The notes below the pieces were generated by a model. It ran no database searches and was not told the DNA's origin. It was given only the letters and a program-made list of their open reading frames with translations. From Clostridiales bacterium (GTDB lineage Bacteria; Bacillota; Clostridia; Lachnospirales; Lachnospiraceae), in assembly GCA_021203365.1 (NCBI GenBank), contig JAJQBI010000041.1:1-64000 (forward strand): a DNA stretch of 64,000 bases, in the 5' to 3' direction. The translations under genes were made by a program, and so were the position numbers. Below are positions 54,652-63,667 of this stretch, piece after piece (within the stretch, counting starts at the first letter, position 1; each line of letters opens with the position of its first letter).

Positions 54652-56088
54652 TTACTTCAGGAAAATATATCTTGCCTGTGCAAAATCCACTTCGTCCTCG
54701 TTTTGCAGCTGATATTCCTCATCTCCCTGCAAAAGCCTGCCATTCACAGTCGTTCCATTCCTGGAATTTAAATCTGAAAGGAAAAAGTTTTCCTCTTTTT
54801 TACGGATTTTGGCATGAAGACGGCTTACAGTCATCACAGGGATTACAGCGTCCGCCGCAGTTTCCAGCTTCCCGATTACGGTAATATCATCCCGAAGGTA
54901 GATCGTTGCAAGCTCTCCGGGCTCACGGCTCACTAAGGACGCAGGACCCGTCCCCGGATTCGAGGAAAGAACAACGGTTTCTCCAAACAACTCAGAGTTC
55001 TCCTGCGGAACATCTGAAACTTCCGTAAAAGTCCTGGAGCCGGTTTTTTCCTCCGTCCTTTTTATATCCGGGTCTTCTACCGGAACCTTTTCCCCGTATT
55101 CCGGAAAAACCGTTTCCTTTCCCCGAAGCTTTTTTCCCTCGTCTTTCCGGCCCATTTTTTTTAATATAAGAGAAACGGCCATTCCAACAGACATAAAAAC
55201 CAGAACACTTCCCAATATCACACTTGTCTCCACTTCTGGCAGATATCCCAGAAATGTGGCAATGGCCATTGCAAGAAATATGAAGGACGCAGCAAAAAAA
55301 ATCGCGCTTCTTTTTCCCGTCTTTCTCCTCCGCGATTTGGGCTCTTCCCGAATACTTCTGTCCCCGGGCATCTTTTGCATCTTTTCGTCCCCGGGAAACT
55401 TCAGCCAGTCCCCTTCACTGCCCGGCTCTTGAATCCCATCTTTATCCTCTTCCCAATCCGCATTAAAAACATTCTGCCGGATCTCTCCGCTTTTTGAAGT
55501 CTTATCTGAAAACCCTGCCGGATCATTATTTCCCCTGCGAATACCATAAAGTTCTTCCTTTATATGTTCCAGATGAAAAGTATCCTCCAGAGCCCGTCTG
55601 TATACCCCATACCCAAGCATTACCGCCTTTGCATCTTCATGATCCAGTCTGGGGAGAACATATTCCGCCAGTGTCTGAAACTGTTCCCTTATCTCTTTCT
55701 GGTAACCCGGCATACAGCAGAAACCGATTTCTCCTTTTTCTACGTCCATATACATATATTCCGGCTGAATAAGAAGCTGGCCCGGATTTAAAAGGTGCTC
55801 TGACATTTCTTCCATCGCGTGAACAAAACCGCCAAAAATTATCTGCAGATCCTCAATCTTCATTTTTTTCTTTTCGTACAACGCCTCCACCGACTGGCGG
55901 GAGGTTATTTCATAATAAACCATACATTTTCCGTCAATTCCCTGAATTCTGCACTTTAAAAGACAGGGAACCACATTCCCCACAATCATACGAACCTGGT
56001 AAGAATCCGTATCTATTTCCCTCTCTGCTGGAAGAATCAAATAATTGTGATTCATATCCCGCTTATATTCCGGCTGTATCTCCCGCAT
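54652..56088 (-). CDS. FHA-domain protein with DUF6382-type N-terminus
   Basis: A 478-residue membrane protein. Residues 1-200 form a soluble domain that I know as DUF6382 (MNHNYLIL, LLKCRIQGIDGKCMVYYEI, GFCCMPGYQKEIREQFQ). Two adjacent membrane helices follow near 265-315. The C-terminal 80 residues are an FHA phosphothreonine-binding domain (TVSRLHAKIRK, DLNSRNGTTVNG). GGAGGAGAG fixes the start at 56088, not 56175. It is the last gene of the Tad pilus operon and probably couples Ser/Thr phosphorylation to pilus assembly; this link recurs in Clostridia but the partner is unknown. Confidence 0.85.
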   Translation of the reverse strand: MREIQPEYKRDMNHNYLILPAEREIDTDSYQVRMIVGNVVPCLLKCRIQGIDGKCMVYYEITSRQSVEALYEKKKMKIEDLQIIFGGFVHAMEEMSEHLLNPGQLLIQPEYMYMDVEKGEIGFCCMPGYQKEIREQFQTLAEYVLPRLDHEDAKAVMLGYGVYRRALEDTFHLEHIKEELYGIRRGNNDPAGFSDKTSKSGEIRQNVFNADWEEDKDGIQEPGSEGDWLKFPGDEKMQKMPGDRSIREEPKSRRRKTGKRSAIFFAASFIFLAMAIATFLGYLPEVETSVILGSVLVFMSVGMAVSLILKKMGRKDEGKKLRGKETVFPEYGEKVPVEDPDIKRTEEKTGSRTFTEVSDVPQENSELFGETVVLSSNPGTGPASLVSREPGELATIYLRDDITVIGKLETAADAVIPVMTVSRLHAKIRKKEENFFLSDLNSRNGTTVNGRLLQGDEEYQLQNEDEVDFAQARYIFLK

Positions 56089-56120
56089 AGACTCTCCTCC
56101 ATAAACTGCTCTTTGACCTT

Positions 56121-56546
56121 TCAATCTGTCACATCTCTCAGAGCATCTGCAACCCCCTTCACCCTGCGAATCCATTTTACCGGATCTGCCACAGACGCCT
56201 TTCCGGTGACCTTCATATCCCAGGTCTGCCCCAGGATTCCTGTATTTGTAGATGCTTCATAGGTAACCTTCACAGTACTCCCTTCTCCCGCAGCCGAGAA
56301 ACGGATATCTTCCAGGGCAAAAAATCCCATACTTCCAAGATTCCTGGCTTTCGCTGACGCCGTGCCGCTGGCATCTCCCTCCTCACGGCTCCCTTCCAGA
56401 CTTCCGTCAACCGCCGCCTCATATGCCGCGGCGGTCAGCCACGCGCGGTTATGAATGAAAAGGCACAGATAAATTACTCCCATAAGCGTGATAAGAATTA
56501 AAGGCATCACCAGCGCTGTCTCTACTGTGAAACTGGCCCGTCTTAT
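56121..56546 (-). CDS. TadE-like pseudopilin, apparently starting at ATA
   Basis: A 141-residue minor pilin-like protein: short basic head, then ASFTVETALVMPLILITLMG as the membrane helix of TadE proteins, then an extracellular domain. The 281-residue track ORF overlaps the prepilin peptidase in another frame and is unlikely. No ATG, GTG or TTG occurs in frame close to the helix. The codon at 56546-56544 is ATA, within ATAA, which overlaps the peptidase stop. With ATG it would read MRRASFTVE, exactly what TadE starts look like, and ATGA would be the usual stop-start overlap. GGGAAGG lies 11 bases before. Either AUA is used or a mutation has weakened the gene. Confidence 0.7.
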   Translation of the reverse strand: MRRASFTVETALVMPLILITLMGVIYLCLFIHNRAWLTAAAYEAAVDGSLEGSREEGDASGTASAKARNLGSMGFFALEDIRFSAAGEGSTVKVTYEASTNTGILGQTWDMKVTGKASVADPVKWIRRVKGVADALRDVTD

Positions 56547-56953
56547 CGCAGAAACAGCCTTCCCAGATATGCCACGGTTAAAAATGGAACAAAAGGCATT
56601 TCCGCCTTCCTTTCTTCCCGAAGCACCAGCAGCCGTACCGCTCCCACTGCACCGCAGGCTGCCAGTCCCCAGAACAGAAGACCCAAAAACTCCTCCGGCT
56701 CCAGCACGGCAGCCAGAACCAAAAGAATCAGTCCGTCCCCGAATCCCAGACTGCCCCCGCTTACAATACCCAACAGCAGGAAAAAAAGCCCAGTCGCCAG
56801 TGATGCCATGCGTATCCACGAAATTCCGCCTTCTGTTATCATACGAATGATTCCCAGACATCCCAGAAGAATCACTGATGTAAGACTGACTTCTCTCTTT
56901 CTTATATCTGTCCATGTATTCACCCCCAGAAATAATAAAATCAAATATTTCAT
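56543..56953 (-). CDS. Small prepilin peptidase (TadV/CpaA type)
   Basis: A 136-residue A24-family aspartyl protease that trims and may process Flp prepilin. The two catalytic Asp are in WTDIRKREV and SLGFGDGLILL (the GxGD motif). Four or five helices are present. ATG 56953 (MKYLILLFL) has GGAG upstream; the track start is five codons earlier. Its stop overlaps the TadE start. A second peptidase of this family lies at the right edge of the window. Confidence 0.85.
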   Translation of the reverse strand: MKYLILLFLGVNTWTDIRKREVSLTSVILLGCLGIIRMITEGGISWIRMASLATGLFFLLLGIVSGGSLGFGDGLILLVLAAVLEPEEFLGLLFWGLAACGAVGAVRLLVLREERKAEMPFVPFLTVAYLGRLFLR

Positions 56954-56994
56954 CTTTTTTCTCCACACCGAAATCTATCTTTATTTACTGCAGT

Positions 56995-57771
56995 TCAGCC
57001 GCAGCGACTGCAGGGGCTGCGGCCGGCAGCCTCCGATTCCTTTACCATCCGCACGGAACGCTTCAGCCCGCTGCATGTGCTCTGATTATGATAACAGTTC
57101 CCTTTCTCTGTTATATATACCAGGCCTGCGGGTTCCTGTCCCAAACTGCAGACAGAACATGCCTGATATTTTTCACCATAATCATTTTTCATCGTTTTTA
57201 CTGCACTCCCTGATACCTGCGTTACCGAAAGATTCAGATAACTGCACCCGAGACTCCTGTGAAATACAGTTCCGGATTCCGTAATATAAACCATCGCCTC
57301 AATCTCTTCCGTGTCCTGAAAGGCTTCATACTCGCTTCCTGTCCAGGCATGAACCTTTACAGTGTTATACATCCATATCTTTGGAAGAGAAATCAGTCCA
57401 CTGACCGGCGTATACGCATACACATCCGGAAGTGTAATCTCATTTATGCCTGTGCCCTCCACAGCATAGGCGTACATACCCGCTTCCTTCGCTCTCTGAC
57501 ACAAAGCCGTCAGATGTTCGGTCTGAATACGATAAATATCCATAAAAGAAATCATTGAGACAATTCCCAGAAAAAAAATCGGAAGCACCAGGGCTGTCTC
57601 CACCGCAAGGCTGGCCTTTTTTAAAGAGGCACGGAAAGATACTCCGGGGGGAAGGTTTTGTCCTGTCATCGGGGGGTCAGGAAAAACCACCGGCTTCAGA
57701 GAGCTGCATCGTTTTATTTTTCCCAGTCTGTCTGTTTTTTTCTGAATATCCTTTTTCGCCCCCAAAAGCAT
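56995..57771 (-). CDS. TadE-like pseudopilin with two zinc-type C-terminal modules
   Basis: A 258-residue protein. A Lys-rich, Pro-rich head of about 50 residues leads to a TadE helix (ASLAVETALVLPIFFLGIV). Two copies of a small module follow in the C-terminal half. Module 1 is VYITESGTVFHRSLGCSYL with CSVC after it; module 2 is VYITEKGNCYHNQSTCSGL with CSRC at the end. The pattern VYIT-G-YH-C-L-S-CxxC is the metal-binding module also found at the ends of secreted nucleases. Start set by AAGGAGG. It lies 14 bases after the DUF5702 gene. Confidence 0.78.
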   Translation of the reverse strand: MLLGAKKDIQKKTDRLGKIKRCSSLKPVVFPDPPMTGQNLPPGVSFRASLKKASLAVETALVLPIFFLGIVSMISFMDIYRIQTEHLTALCQRAKEAGMYAYAVEGTGINEITLPDVYAYTPVSGLISLPKIWMYNTVKVHAWTGSEYEAFQDTEEIEAMVYITESGTVFHRSLGCSYLNLSVTQVSGSAVKTMKNDYGEKYQACSVCSLGQEPAGLVYITEKGNCYHNQSTCSGLKRSVRMVKESEAAGRSPCSRCG

Positions 57772-57785
57772 CTTTCCCCGCCTCC

Positions 57786-59264
57786 TTAATCATAGACATA
57801 TTGTCTTGTTACCGTGAAGATTTTTGAGCTGTTTGCCCGGACATCCACCGATGCCTCCATGGCAGTGATGCAGGTATCCAGCCGAAAATTCTCCCTCCCC
57901 GTCAGAGCGCGAACCGAAAGCTCAATCATATCCATTCCCCGCTGTATCTTAACGTTCCTGCCGGCGGAAAACAGAAGCACCTGAAGATAATCCTGATAAG
58001 ACATTCCGCTGCTGTTTCCCCTTCGCATAGTATCCAAACCTCCCAGCAGATCCGGCAGATTTTCCAGGGAAATCTGCCAGTCCGCGGCTGCTTTCACAAG
58101 GGGGACTTTCCCTCCGTCAAACAGTTCCCTCACATCCAGCACGCTTTCCGCAAATGCCCAGCAAAGAAGAATCGCTGCCTGAATTACCCCGGCTGCCGGC
58201 GGTACAAGAAACCCGGAAGCGATGGCGACCGCCAGAGCGGCCGCCTGACTCCTTTTGGTTCCGTCCACCATAAGATGGGCAAAATTAACACCTTCCCGTA
58301 TGAGCAAAAGTCTGGAAGCCACAGCGGAAAGATTCTCCTGATCACTGCTTTTTCCTCCAATGATATATTCTGTCTGATACTTAAGACCGGAAGAAGCCGG
58401 CTCAAGATAATTACCCAGCTTATCCGTCAGATAAGTCACAAACAATGCCTGCGAAGTATAGGAATTATCTTCTTTGGCCCCCGTTCCCATAGCCATTCCC
58501 TGTGCAAGGCTCCTCCCTGAAACAAGAGTGTTTTTATCCGTTCTGCCCCCGGAGATTCCCCGGTTTCCGGAAATCACAAGCTCCAGAATCCCCATTTTCA
58601 TCACTCTGCGAATCACTGTAACCGGATTGACCGTCTTTGCAGGTACCTCATCAGAAAAGCCTGTACTGTTTCCATCACCGAAGTTGTCCGAAGACGCCTG
58701 CTGCTGTTGTCCTTCTGCCTCCTTACTTTCCCTGGCTGCCGCATTCATCTCTGTTTCATAGGAATCCAGAGAACTGCTGTCCTGAGTGAGTTCTCCCATC
58801 TTCTCGGCCTGCGCAGTCTGAGTTTCCCGATTCTCCAGCCGGTTCAGAAGGAGGCGTATTCCCTGTGTTCCAAGTGTTTCTCTCATATATGCCACTGCCT
58901 GACTGTAAAAGACCTCACCGTTCCCGTCTGTCAGCAGCCGATACCCGGAGATACCGCCCTGGACAATGGAAAGGCTCTGATTGTTCTGTTTCAGCACGGG
59001 TTCCATATAAGATTCAAAATTATCATATACAGATGCCAGATTCAGTTTTCCGCTTCCCCCGCTGCCATCCAGCACAAACAGATCATAGTCCTCCAGCATT
59101 TTCTTATCATACTGCCCAAATAAAGAATACAGACCGATATCCATGCCATTAAGGATCTGTGTTCTCGCAGACGCCATCTGCACAGACTTTATTCCGGTTG
59201 TGACCAGCAGCAGTACAAAACTGAGAAGCAACGCCAGAAAGGCTGTAATACTGCCTCGTTTCAT
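57786..59264 (-). CDS. DUF5702-domain Tad-locus protein
   Basis: A 492-residue protein of the DUF5702 type found in clostridial Tad loci. The N-terminal MKRGSITAFLALLLSFVLL is a TadG-like membrane start. KSVQMASARTQI and LYSLFGQYDKKMLEDYDLFVLD are the family core. A low-complexity Ser/Gln/Asn region is near 180-215. A further helix is at about 345-370 (SGFLVPPAAGVIQAAILLC). GGGGATT precedes the ATG. It probably occupies the TadG role, linking the pilus to the envelope. Confidence 0.82.
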   Translation of the reverse strand: MKRGSITAFLALLLSFVLLLVTTGIKSVQMASARTQILNGMDIGLYSLFGQYDKKMLEDYDLFVLDGSGGSGKLNLASVYDNFESYMEPVLKQNNQSLSIVQGGISGYRLLTDGNGEVFYSQAVAYMRETLGTQGIRLLLNRLENRETQTAQAEKMGELTQDSSSLDSYETEMNAAARESKEAEGQQQQASSDNFGDGNSTGFSDEVPAKTVNPVTVIRRVMKMGILELVISGNRGISGGRTDKNTLVSGRSLAQGMAMGTGAKEDNSYTSQALFVTYLTDKLGNYLEPASSGLKYQTEYIIGGKSSDQENLSAVASRLLLIREGVNFAHLMVDGTKRSQAAALAVAIASGFLVPPAAGVIQAAILLCWAFAESVLDVRELFDGGKVPLVKAAADWQISLENLPDLLGGLDTMRRGNSSGMSYQDYLQVLLFSAGRNVKIQRGMDMIELSVRALTGRENFRLDTCITAMEASVDVRANSSKIFTVTRQYVYD

Positions 59265-59312
59265 CAGGAAATCCCCTCCCTCCTGCTCCGTTATTTTTCC
59301 TTTTCTCTCAGG

Positions 59313-59492
59313 TCAGATTGCGTTGCTCTGTGTTGTGATTTTTGAAAGAATTGATTTTACAAGAGATGTCAGCTGCGTCTTAAAAAGCGCAACCAGCGCT
59401 ATAAGGACGACCAGAATCAGGATCAGCTCAACCACACCCACCGCATCCTCTTCCTTTCCAAATTCTCTTGCCATATTCCATATTTTTTTCAT
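59313..59492 (-). CDS. Flp-type major pilin (not in ORF track)
   Basis: A 59-residue peptide, below the track's size limit. It reads MKKIWNMAREFGKEEDAVG, then VVELILILVVLIALVALFK, then a short hydrophilic tail ending QSNAI. This is the Flp1-like pattern: basic/acidic head, Glu just inside the hydrophobic helix, short C-terminus. It lies exactly between the TadC gene and DUF5702, where the pilin is expected. AGGAACCTAT precedes the ATG. The peptidase at the window edge or the small one would remove the head. Confidence 0.85.
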   Translation of the reverse strand: MKKIWNMAREFGKEEDAVGVVELILILVVLIALVALFKTQLTSLVKSILSKITTQSNAI

Positions 59493-59517
59493 ATAGGTTC
59501 CTCCAATCCGATTTCGT

Positions 59518-60543
59518 TTATAAAAAAGCCAGAAATGCGGGAATCATTACAATCGCCATTACAACCGCCAGCATCAGTATCATCGGAACAAGCAGTTTCA
59601 TCGCAGCCGTTTCGCCAATCACGCGGGCCTTCCGCTTTCTCTCATCCCAGGCTTCCATGGATTCCTGTTCCAGGATATCCGCCAGATAACGGCTTCCCTT
59701 CTGCAGATTCTGAATCAGAAGAACAGAAAAGGTCTTATATCGAATATGTCCGCACCTCTCTCCAAATCTTCGATAGGCCTCCGCCTCCGAAATACCGCTG
59801 TCCATCTCATTACATGCCGTCATGATTGCCTCATAGGCATACCTTGGACACTCAGGTCTGCTTCTCTGATAATCTGACGCCATTTTCTGAAAAGCTTTTC
59901 GAACCGTCAGTCCCGCCTGGACAAGCAGGGTAAATTTCATAATCAGCCCCGGATAATCCATAAAAACCTGCTCCCTTCTCCTCAGAAATTCCTGTTCCTC
60001 CTCTCTTTTCTGAACAAAAATCAGAAGCAGGCCTGCAAGAAGAAACATTCCGGAGAGCAGGGTTCCTGTGGTATCGCCCTCCTTTTCCCAGACCAGCTTT
60101 CTTCCCTCCCATTCTCCAGGCAGATAATAATAATCCGGGTCATCTTTTTCCAGATTATATTCCTCAATCATGGTCAGAAGCTCCTTCTCGCGCCTCTGTT
60201 CTTCTGTCAGGATCTCTTCTCCGGCGGCATCTCCTGCTGTTTCCTCAGATATTTTTTCCGGTACCTGAATAGATACAGTTCCCATATCATTTCCATCCAC
60301 GGATACCATGAATTCCTCTTCATAGACGCCTGCAGTCTCTTTTTCCAGCTGATAACCGGAAGAATAGATCTTTTTTCCCCCTTCCTGCAGTGTCATCGCC
60401 AGCCCCATAATATTCCCCGCCAGCGCTACGGCCAGAAACATATAAAAGCCCCTGGAACCGGCCATTTTCTCTATCGGAATACAGCCTGTTTTTTCAAGAA
60501 CAAATGCCGCGGAAATGATAAAAAAATAATAATATGTACCCAC
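59518..60543 (-). CDS. tadC: TadC-like type II/IV secretion F-family membrane protein
   Basis: A 341-residue platform protein. The C-terminal half is the T2SSF domain (YPGLIMKFTLLVQAGLTVRKAF; FSVLLIQNLQKGSRYLADIL), ending in two helices (LKLLVPMILMLAVVMAIV-like). An extra acidic loop at about 85-150 is exposed. The track starts at TTG 60558, overlapping TadB. GTG 60543 has GAGG nine bases before it and seems preferable. Order TadA-TadB-TadC is as in other Tad loci. Confidence 0.88.
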   Translation of the reverse strand: MGTYYYFFIISAAFVLEKTGCIPIEKMAGSRGFYMFLAVALAGNIMGLAMTLQEGGKKIYSSGYQLEKETAGVYEEEFMVSVDGNDMGTVSIQVPEKISEETAGDAAGEEILTEEQRREKELLTMIEEYNLEKDDPDYYYLPGEWEGRKLVWEKEGDTTGTLLSGMFLLAGLLLIFVQKREEEQEFLRRREQVFMDYPGLIMKFTLLVQAGLTVRKAFQKMASDYQRSRPECPRYAYEAIMTACNEMDSGISEAEAYRRFGERCGHIRYKTFSVLLIQNLQKGSRYLADILEQESMEAWDERKRKARVIGETAAMKLLVPMILMLAVVMAIVMIPAFLAFL

Positions 60544-60547
60544 ATAT

Positions 60548-61405
60548 TCAGACCTCAATATCTACAATTCTTGTTCCCATCCAGTAAGCGCCCGCGTAAA
60601 CGCCCAGGCACAGACTCATAGTGAATATTCCAAAGGGATTTCCATACATAACACTTAAGAAACCCGGCGATGTCAGTTTCAGATATAAAATGATTCCCAT
60701 AGGCATCGCACTCATAATCATCTGTTCAGATTTTTTAGCCGCCAGCGTTGCCTCAATTTCCTTTTTTACATCAATTTTATCTCCCAGCATTCTGGCCACC
60801 TTCTGAATCACTCGCGTCATATCTCCGCCGGTTCTTTTCGCCGTATAGAACACCGCCGCAAAGTTTTCAATATCTTCCACCCGGGTTCTGTCTCCCAGAT
60901 CCAGAAACAGTTCCTCCACAGGAACACTGACACGCTGCTGACTCTCGATATAGCGGAATTCCTCCAGAATATCACAGTTTTTCCCATACATACGCTCCAG
61001 ATCCCGGACACAGGCGGATATGGCATTCTCTGCGGAATATCCGGCCTGCATGGCTACGCTCATGGATGCCAGAGCATCTTTAAACTGATAGTTCAGCTCT
61101 TTCTTCTTCCGGCGAATCATCTGCCTGCGCCTCTGTTTAATAAACAGGATCGGCACGGGCGTCATAAACAGCAGTGCCCATGGAGTCTGGAAAAACAGAT
61201 AATCGACGACAAGACACAACACTATGCTCTCTGTCACGCAGACCGTCATCTCTTTCCCTGTAAAATGATACTGTTCGTAATTCTTTTTTCCTGTTGTACA
61301 TAAATTCTCTTTTCCTTTTCTTTTTTTCATATTCTCCGGTTCCCGTCTGTGTCCTTTCCCGAGCGTTTTCTTCCGGTCTGCCCATACAGAAGCATATCCG
61401 GCCAT
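60548..61405 (-). CDS. tadB: TadB-like type II/IV secretion F-family membrane protein
   Basis: A 285-residue platform protein. Two early helices (SIVLCLVVDYLFF; PWALLFMTPVPILF) lead to the T2SSF domain (FKDALASMSVAMQAGYSAENA; FAAVFYTAKRTGGDMTRVIQ). Two final helices close it (QMIMSAMPMGIILYL; FGIFTMSLCLGVYAG). The GTG at 61408 overlaps the TadA stop; the ATG at 61405 is preferred. It pairs with TadC to form the inner-membrane core that TadA drives. Confidence 0.9.
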   Translation of the reverse strand: MAGYASVWADRKKTLGKGHRREPENMKKRKGKENLCTTGKKNYEQYHFTGKEMTVCVTESIVLCLVVDYLFFQTPWALLFMTPVPILFIKQRRRQMIRRKKKELNYQFKDALASMSVAMQAGYSAENAISACVRDLERMYGKNCDILEEFRYIESQQRVSVPVEELFLDLGDRTRVEDIENFAAVFYTAKRTGGDMTRVIQKVARMLGDKIDVKKEIEATLAAKKSEQMIMSAMPMGIILYLKLTSPGFLSVMYGNPFGIFTMSLCLGVYAGAYWMGTRIVDIEV

Positions 61406-61408
61406 CAC

Positions 61409-62611
61409 TCACTGATAATCCTCGTACTCAATTCCTGCATACTGAAGCTTTTTTCTGTTTAAAAGAGATTCTTTTCTCACCAGTCCCTTCTCCTCATCCC
61501 ACTCATACAAAACGTGAAGATGAATCTCCCCGTTATAAAACCCGCAGATTTCCGAAATCTCCAGAACCTTCCGGCTTTTATCCCGCATTCTCCCCAGATG
61601 GACAAGAATATCCACTCCCGAAGCGATCTGTCTTCGTATGGCCTCCAGCGGGAGGTCCACGCCCATGAGGGTCATGGTCTCCAGGCGGCTCAGCATATCC
61701 CTGCAGCTGTTTGCATGGGCAGTGCCAAGACTTCCGTCATGCCCGGTATTTAAAGCCTGCAGCATATCCACCGCCTCCCCGCCCCGCACCTCTCCAACTA
61801 CAATCCGGTCCGGCCGCATTCGAAGGGCCGAGCGGATGAGATCCCGGATCGTTACCTCCACAGAACCTTCCATATTCGACATTTTGGCTTCCAGACAGAC
61901 AAGATTGTCGATTCCCTGAATTCTCAGTTCCGCATTGTCTTCAATGGTAATCACTCTCTCGTCCCGTGGAATATACCGGGAAAGCGCTCCCAGAAATGTA
62001 GTTTTTCCGCTTCCGGTCCCACCCCCGATTATTATGGAATATCTGGCTTTCACAAGCTTCGAAAGAAAGGCCGCGCATTCTGCGGTAATGCTTCCAAGAG
62101 AAATCAGTTTTTCCATGGTAATCGGCTGCTCCGGAAATCTGCGGATGGTCAGAATCGGACCGTTCAGAGCCACCGGATAAATCACTGCGTTGACTCTGGA
62201 ACCATTTTCCAGCCTGGCATCCACAATGGGCATGGATTCATTCACTACACGGTTGCAGCGTCCCACAATCTGCTGGATCACATCTTCCAGCTTCTCTCTG
62301 GATGTAAATGTTTTATTCCATCGGGTCAGCCCTCCTCCCCGTTCAATAAAAATCGCATTGGGTCCGTTTACCATTATTTCCGTAACTGTATCATCCTCAA
62401 CCAGTTCCTGCAGGACGTCCAGCTTCCGCACGGAATAAAACAGCTCCTGACGGAGTTCTACCTTTTCCCTCAGGGAAAGACAGGCATCCCGCATCTGATT
62501 CATCAGTACATCATCAATGGTTTCCAGAATTTCCTCATCGGTCAGCTCCCGGGTAATATCCAGGTGTTCCATCAGCACCTTCCGGATTTTCTGAAAATAG
62601 TCTCTTGCCAT
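61409..62611 (-). CDS. tadA: TadA/CpaF-family secretion ATPase
   Basis: A 400-residue hexameric ATPase powering Flp pilus assembly. Walker A is IIGGGTGSGKTTFLGALS, the Asp box VITIEDNAELRI, Walker B RPDRIVVGEVRGGEAVDM and the His box SLGTAHANS. The N-terminal DTVTEIMVNGPNAIFIERGG segment is typical for CpaF. AGGAGGG precedes the ATG. Confidence 0.96.
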   Translation of the reverse strand: MARDYFQKIRKVLMEHLDITRELTDEEILETIDDVLMNQMRDACLSLREKVELRQELFYSVRKLDVLQELVEDDTVTEIMVNGPNAIFIERGGGLTRWNKTFTSREKLEDVIQQIVGRCNRVVNESMPIVDARLENGSRVNAVIYPVALNGPILTIRRFPEQPITMEKLISLGSITAECAAFLSKLVKARYSIIIGGGTGSGKTTFLGALSRYIPRDERVITIEDNAELRIQGIDNLVCLEAKMSNMEGSVEVTIRDLIRSALRMRPDRIVVGEVRGGEAVDMLQALNTGHDGSLGTAHANSCRDMLSRLETMTLMGVDLPLEAIRRQIASGVDILVHLGRMRDKSRKVLEISEICGFYNGEIHLHVLYEWDEEKGLVRKESLLNRKKLQYAGIEYEDYQ

Positions 62612-62647
62612 ATCCCCTCCTTTTCATGTATGTCATCCTTCACAGAC

Positions 62648-63667
62648 TCACTTCAGCTCCCTCTCATTTCTCAAAACCTCCCGCACATAATCTCCCAGCT
62701 CGCTCCATACCAGCTGCTCCACATAATTTTCCGAAGCGGAGCCCTCCAAATGAAAAGGCGGCCGTATTTTCACGATTTTCCCTAAAATATGTGAATAATC
62801 CCATATCCGCAGCAGATTTTCAAACTGTGCCACTTTACAGGCTGACATTGTATCCCCAAGAACAGGCATATAAATGATTTTGCACCTGTCAAGCAGCTGA
62901 AAGGTCTCATCGATTCCATTTCCCAGATCGAGAATCACTGTCTCATAAGAACTGTTAACCGAAAGCTCATTCAACAGACGCTCCCAGTCTTCCCAGGCGG
63001 CGGCACGGATATCGGGAGGCGTGCGCACCGGCGGAATATAATCCAGATTGTTCACATTCTGCACAATACCGTTCAGTCTGTGAATAAGGTTTTCGTTTTT
63101 CTGACGCACATAATACAAAAGGTCTCCAAGATCAGCCGCAAAGCCCTTGCCCATCAGCTCCTCAAAGCCTGCATACTCCTCAAGGTTCAGATAAAGTACT
63201 GCTTTTTCCCTTGCCAGCACCTGCCCCAGCGTTAAGGCGAAGGAGGTTTTCAGGCACCTTCCCAGAGGAGAAAAAACCCCCAGAATCTCCGTAGTTTTCT
63301 TAAGAACCGGAAACTGCACAGGCTCCAGCGCCTTTTCCTCTCCATAACAGGCCATCACCTCACGAATCACGTTCGCGGAGGACTGATATTTATATACACT
63401 GGAATACTGATCCAGCTCCGGGGGATGCACGCCTTCCGAAAGAATAATAATTTTTCCAATTTTAAGCTCCAGCACCTTCTCACACATAGCCTTCACAGAA
63501 ATCAGCAGCAGCTCTATCGGAACTCTCTGCCCGTATTCCAGCAGACTTTCCACACTGGTAAATGCCTGAACCTCAAAGGGAATATTTCTTTTCTGATTCA
63601 GGTAATCCATAAAATTACAGGCATAATCCACCTCCAGATCACATACGGCAAAAATATTTTTTTTCAT
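62648..63667 (-). CDS. TadZ/CpaE-like pilus localisation protein
   Basis: A 339-residue protein: an N-terminal receiver-like domain (1-120) and a C-terminal MinD/ParA-like domain. The deviant Walker A is FSPLGRCLKTSFALTLGQVL, where the usual KGGxGKT is changed to PLGRCLKTS, so ATP use is uncertain. Later YLNLEEYAGFEELMG and VILDLGNGIDETFQLLDRC match the family. TadZ proteins place the pilus machine in the cell. The ATG directly follows the stop of the prepilin peptidase (TAAATG). Confidence 0.82.
   Translation of the reverse strand: MKKNIFAVCDLEVDYACNFMDYLNQKRNIPFEVQAFTSVESLLEYGQRVPIELLLISVKAMCEKVLELKIGKIIILSEGVHPPELDQYSSVYKYQSSANVIREVMACYGEEKALEPVQFPVLKKTTEILGVFSPLGRCLKTSFALTLGQVLAREKAVLYLNLEEYAGFEELMGKGFAADLGDLLYYVRQKNENLIHRLNGIVQNVNNLDYIPPVRTPPDIRAAAWEDWERLLNELSVNSSYETVILDLGNGIDETFQLLDRCKIIYMPVLGDTMSACKVAQFENLLRIWDYSHILGKIVKIRPPFHLEGSASENYVEQLVWSELGDYVREVLRNERELK

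Noticed and set aside
56547-56966. Long 281-residue version of the TadE protein
   Set aside because: The extra 140 residues lie out of frame over the prepilin peptidase gene, are low-complexity Gly/Ser/Arg, and have no family match.
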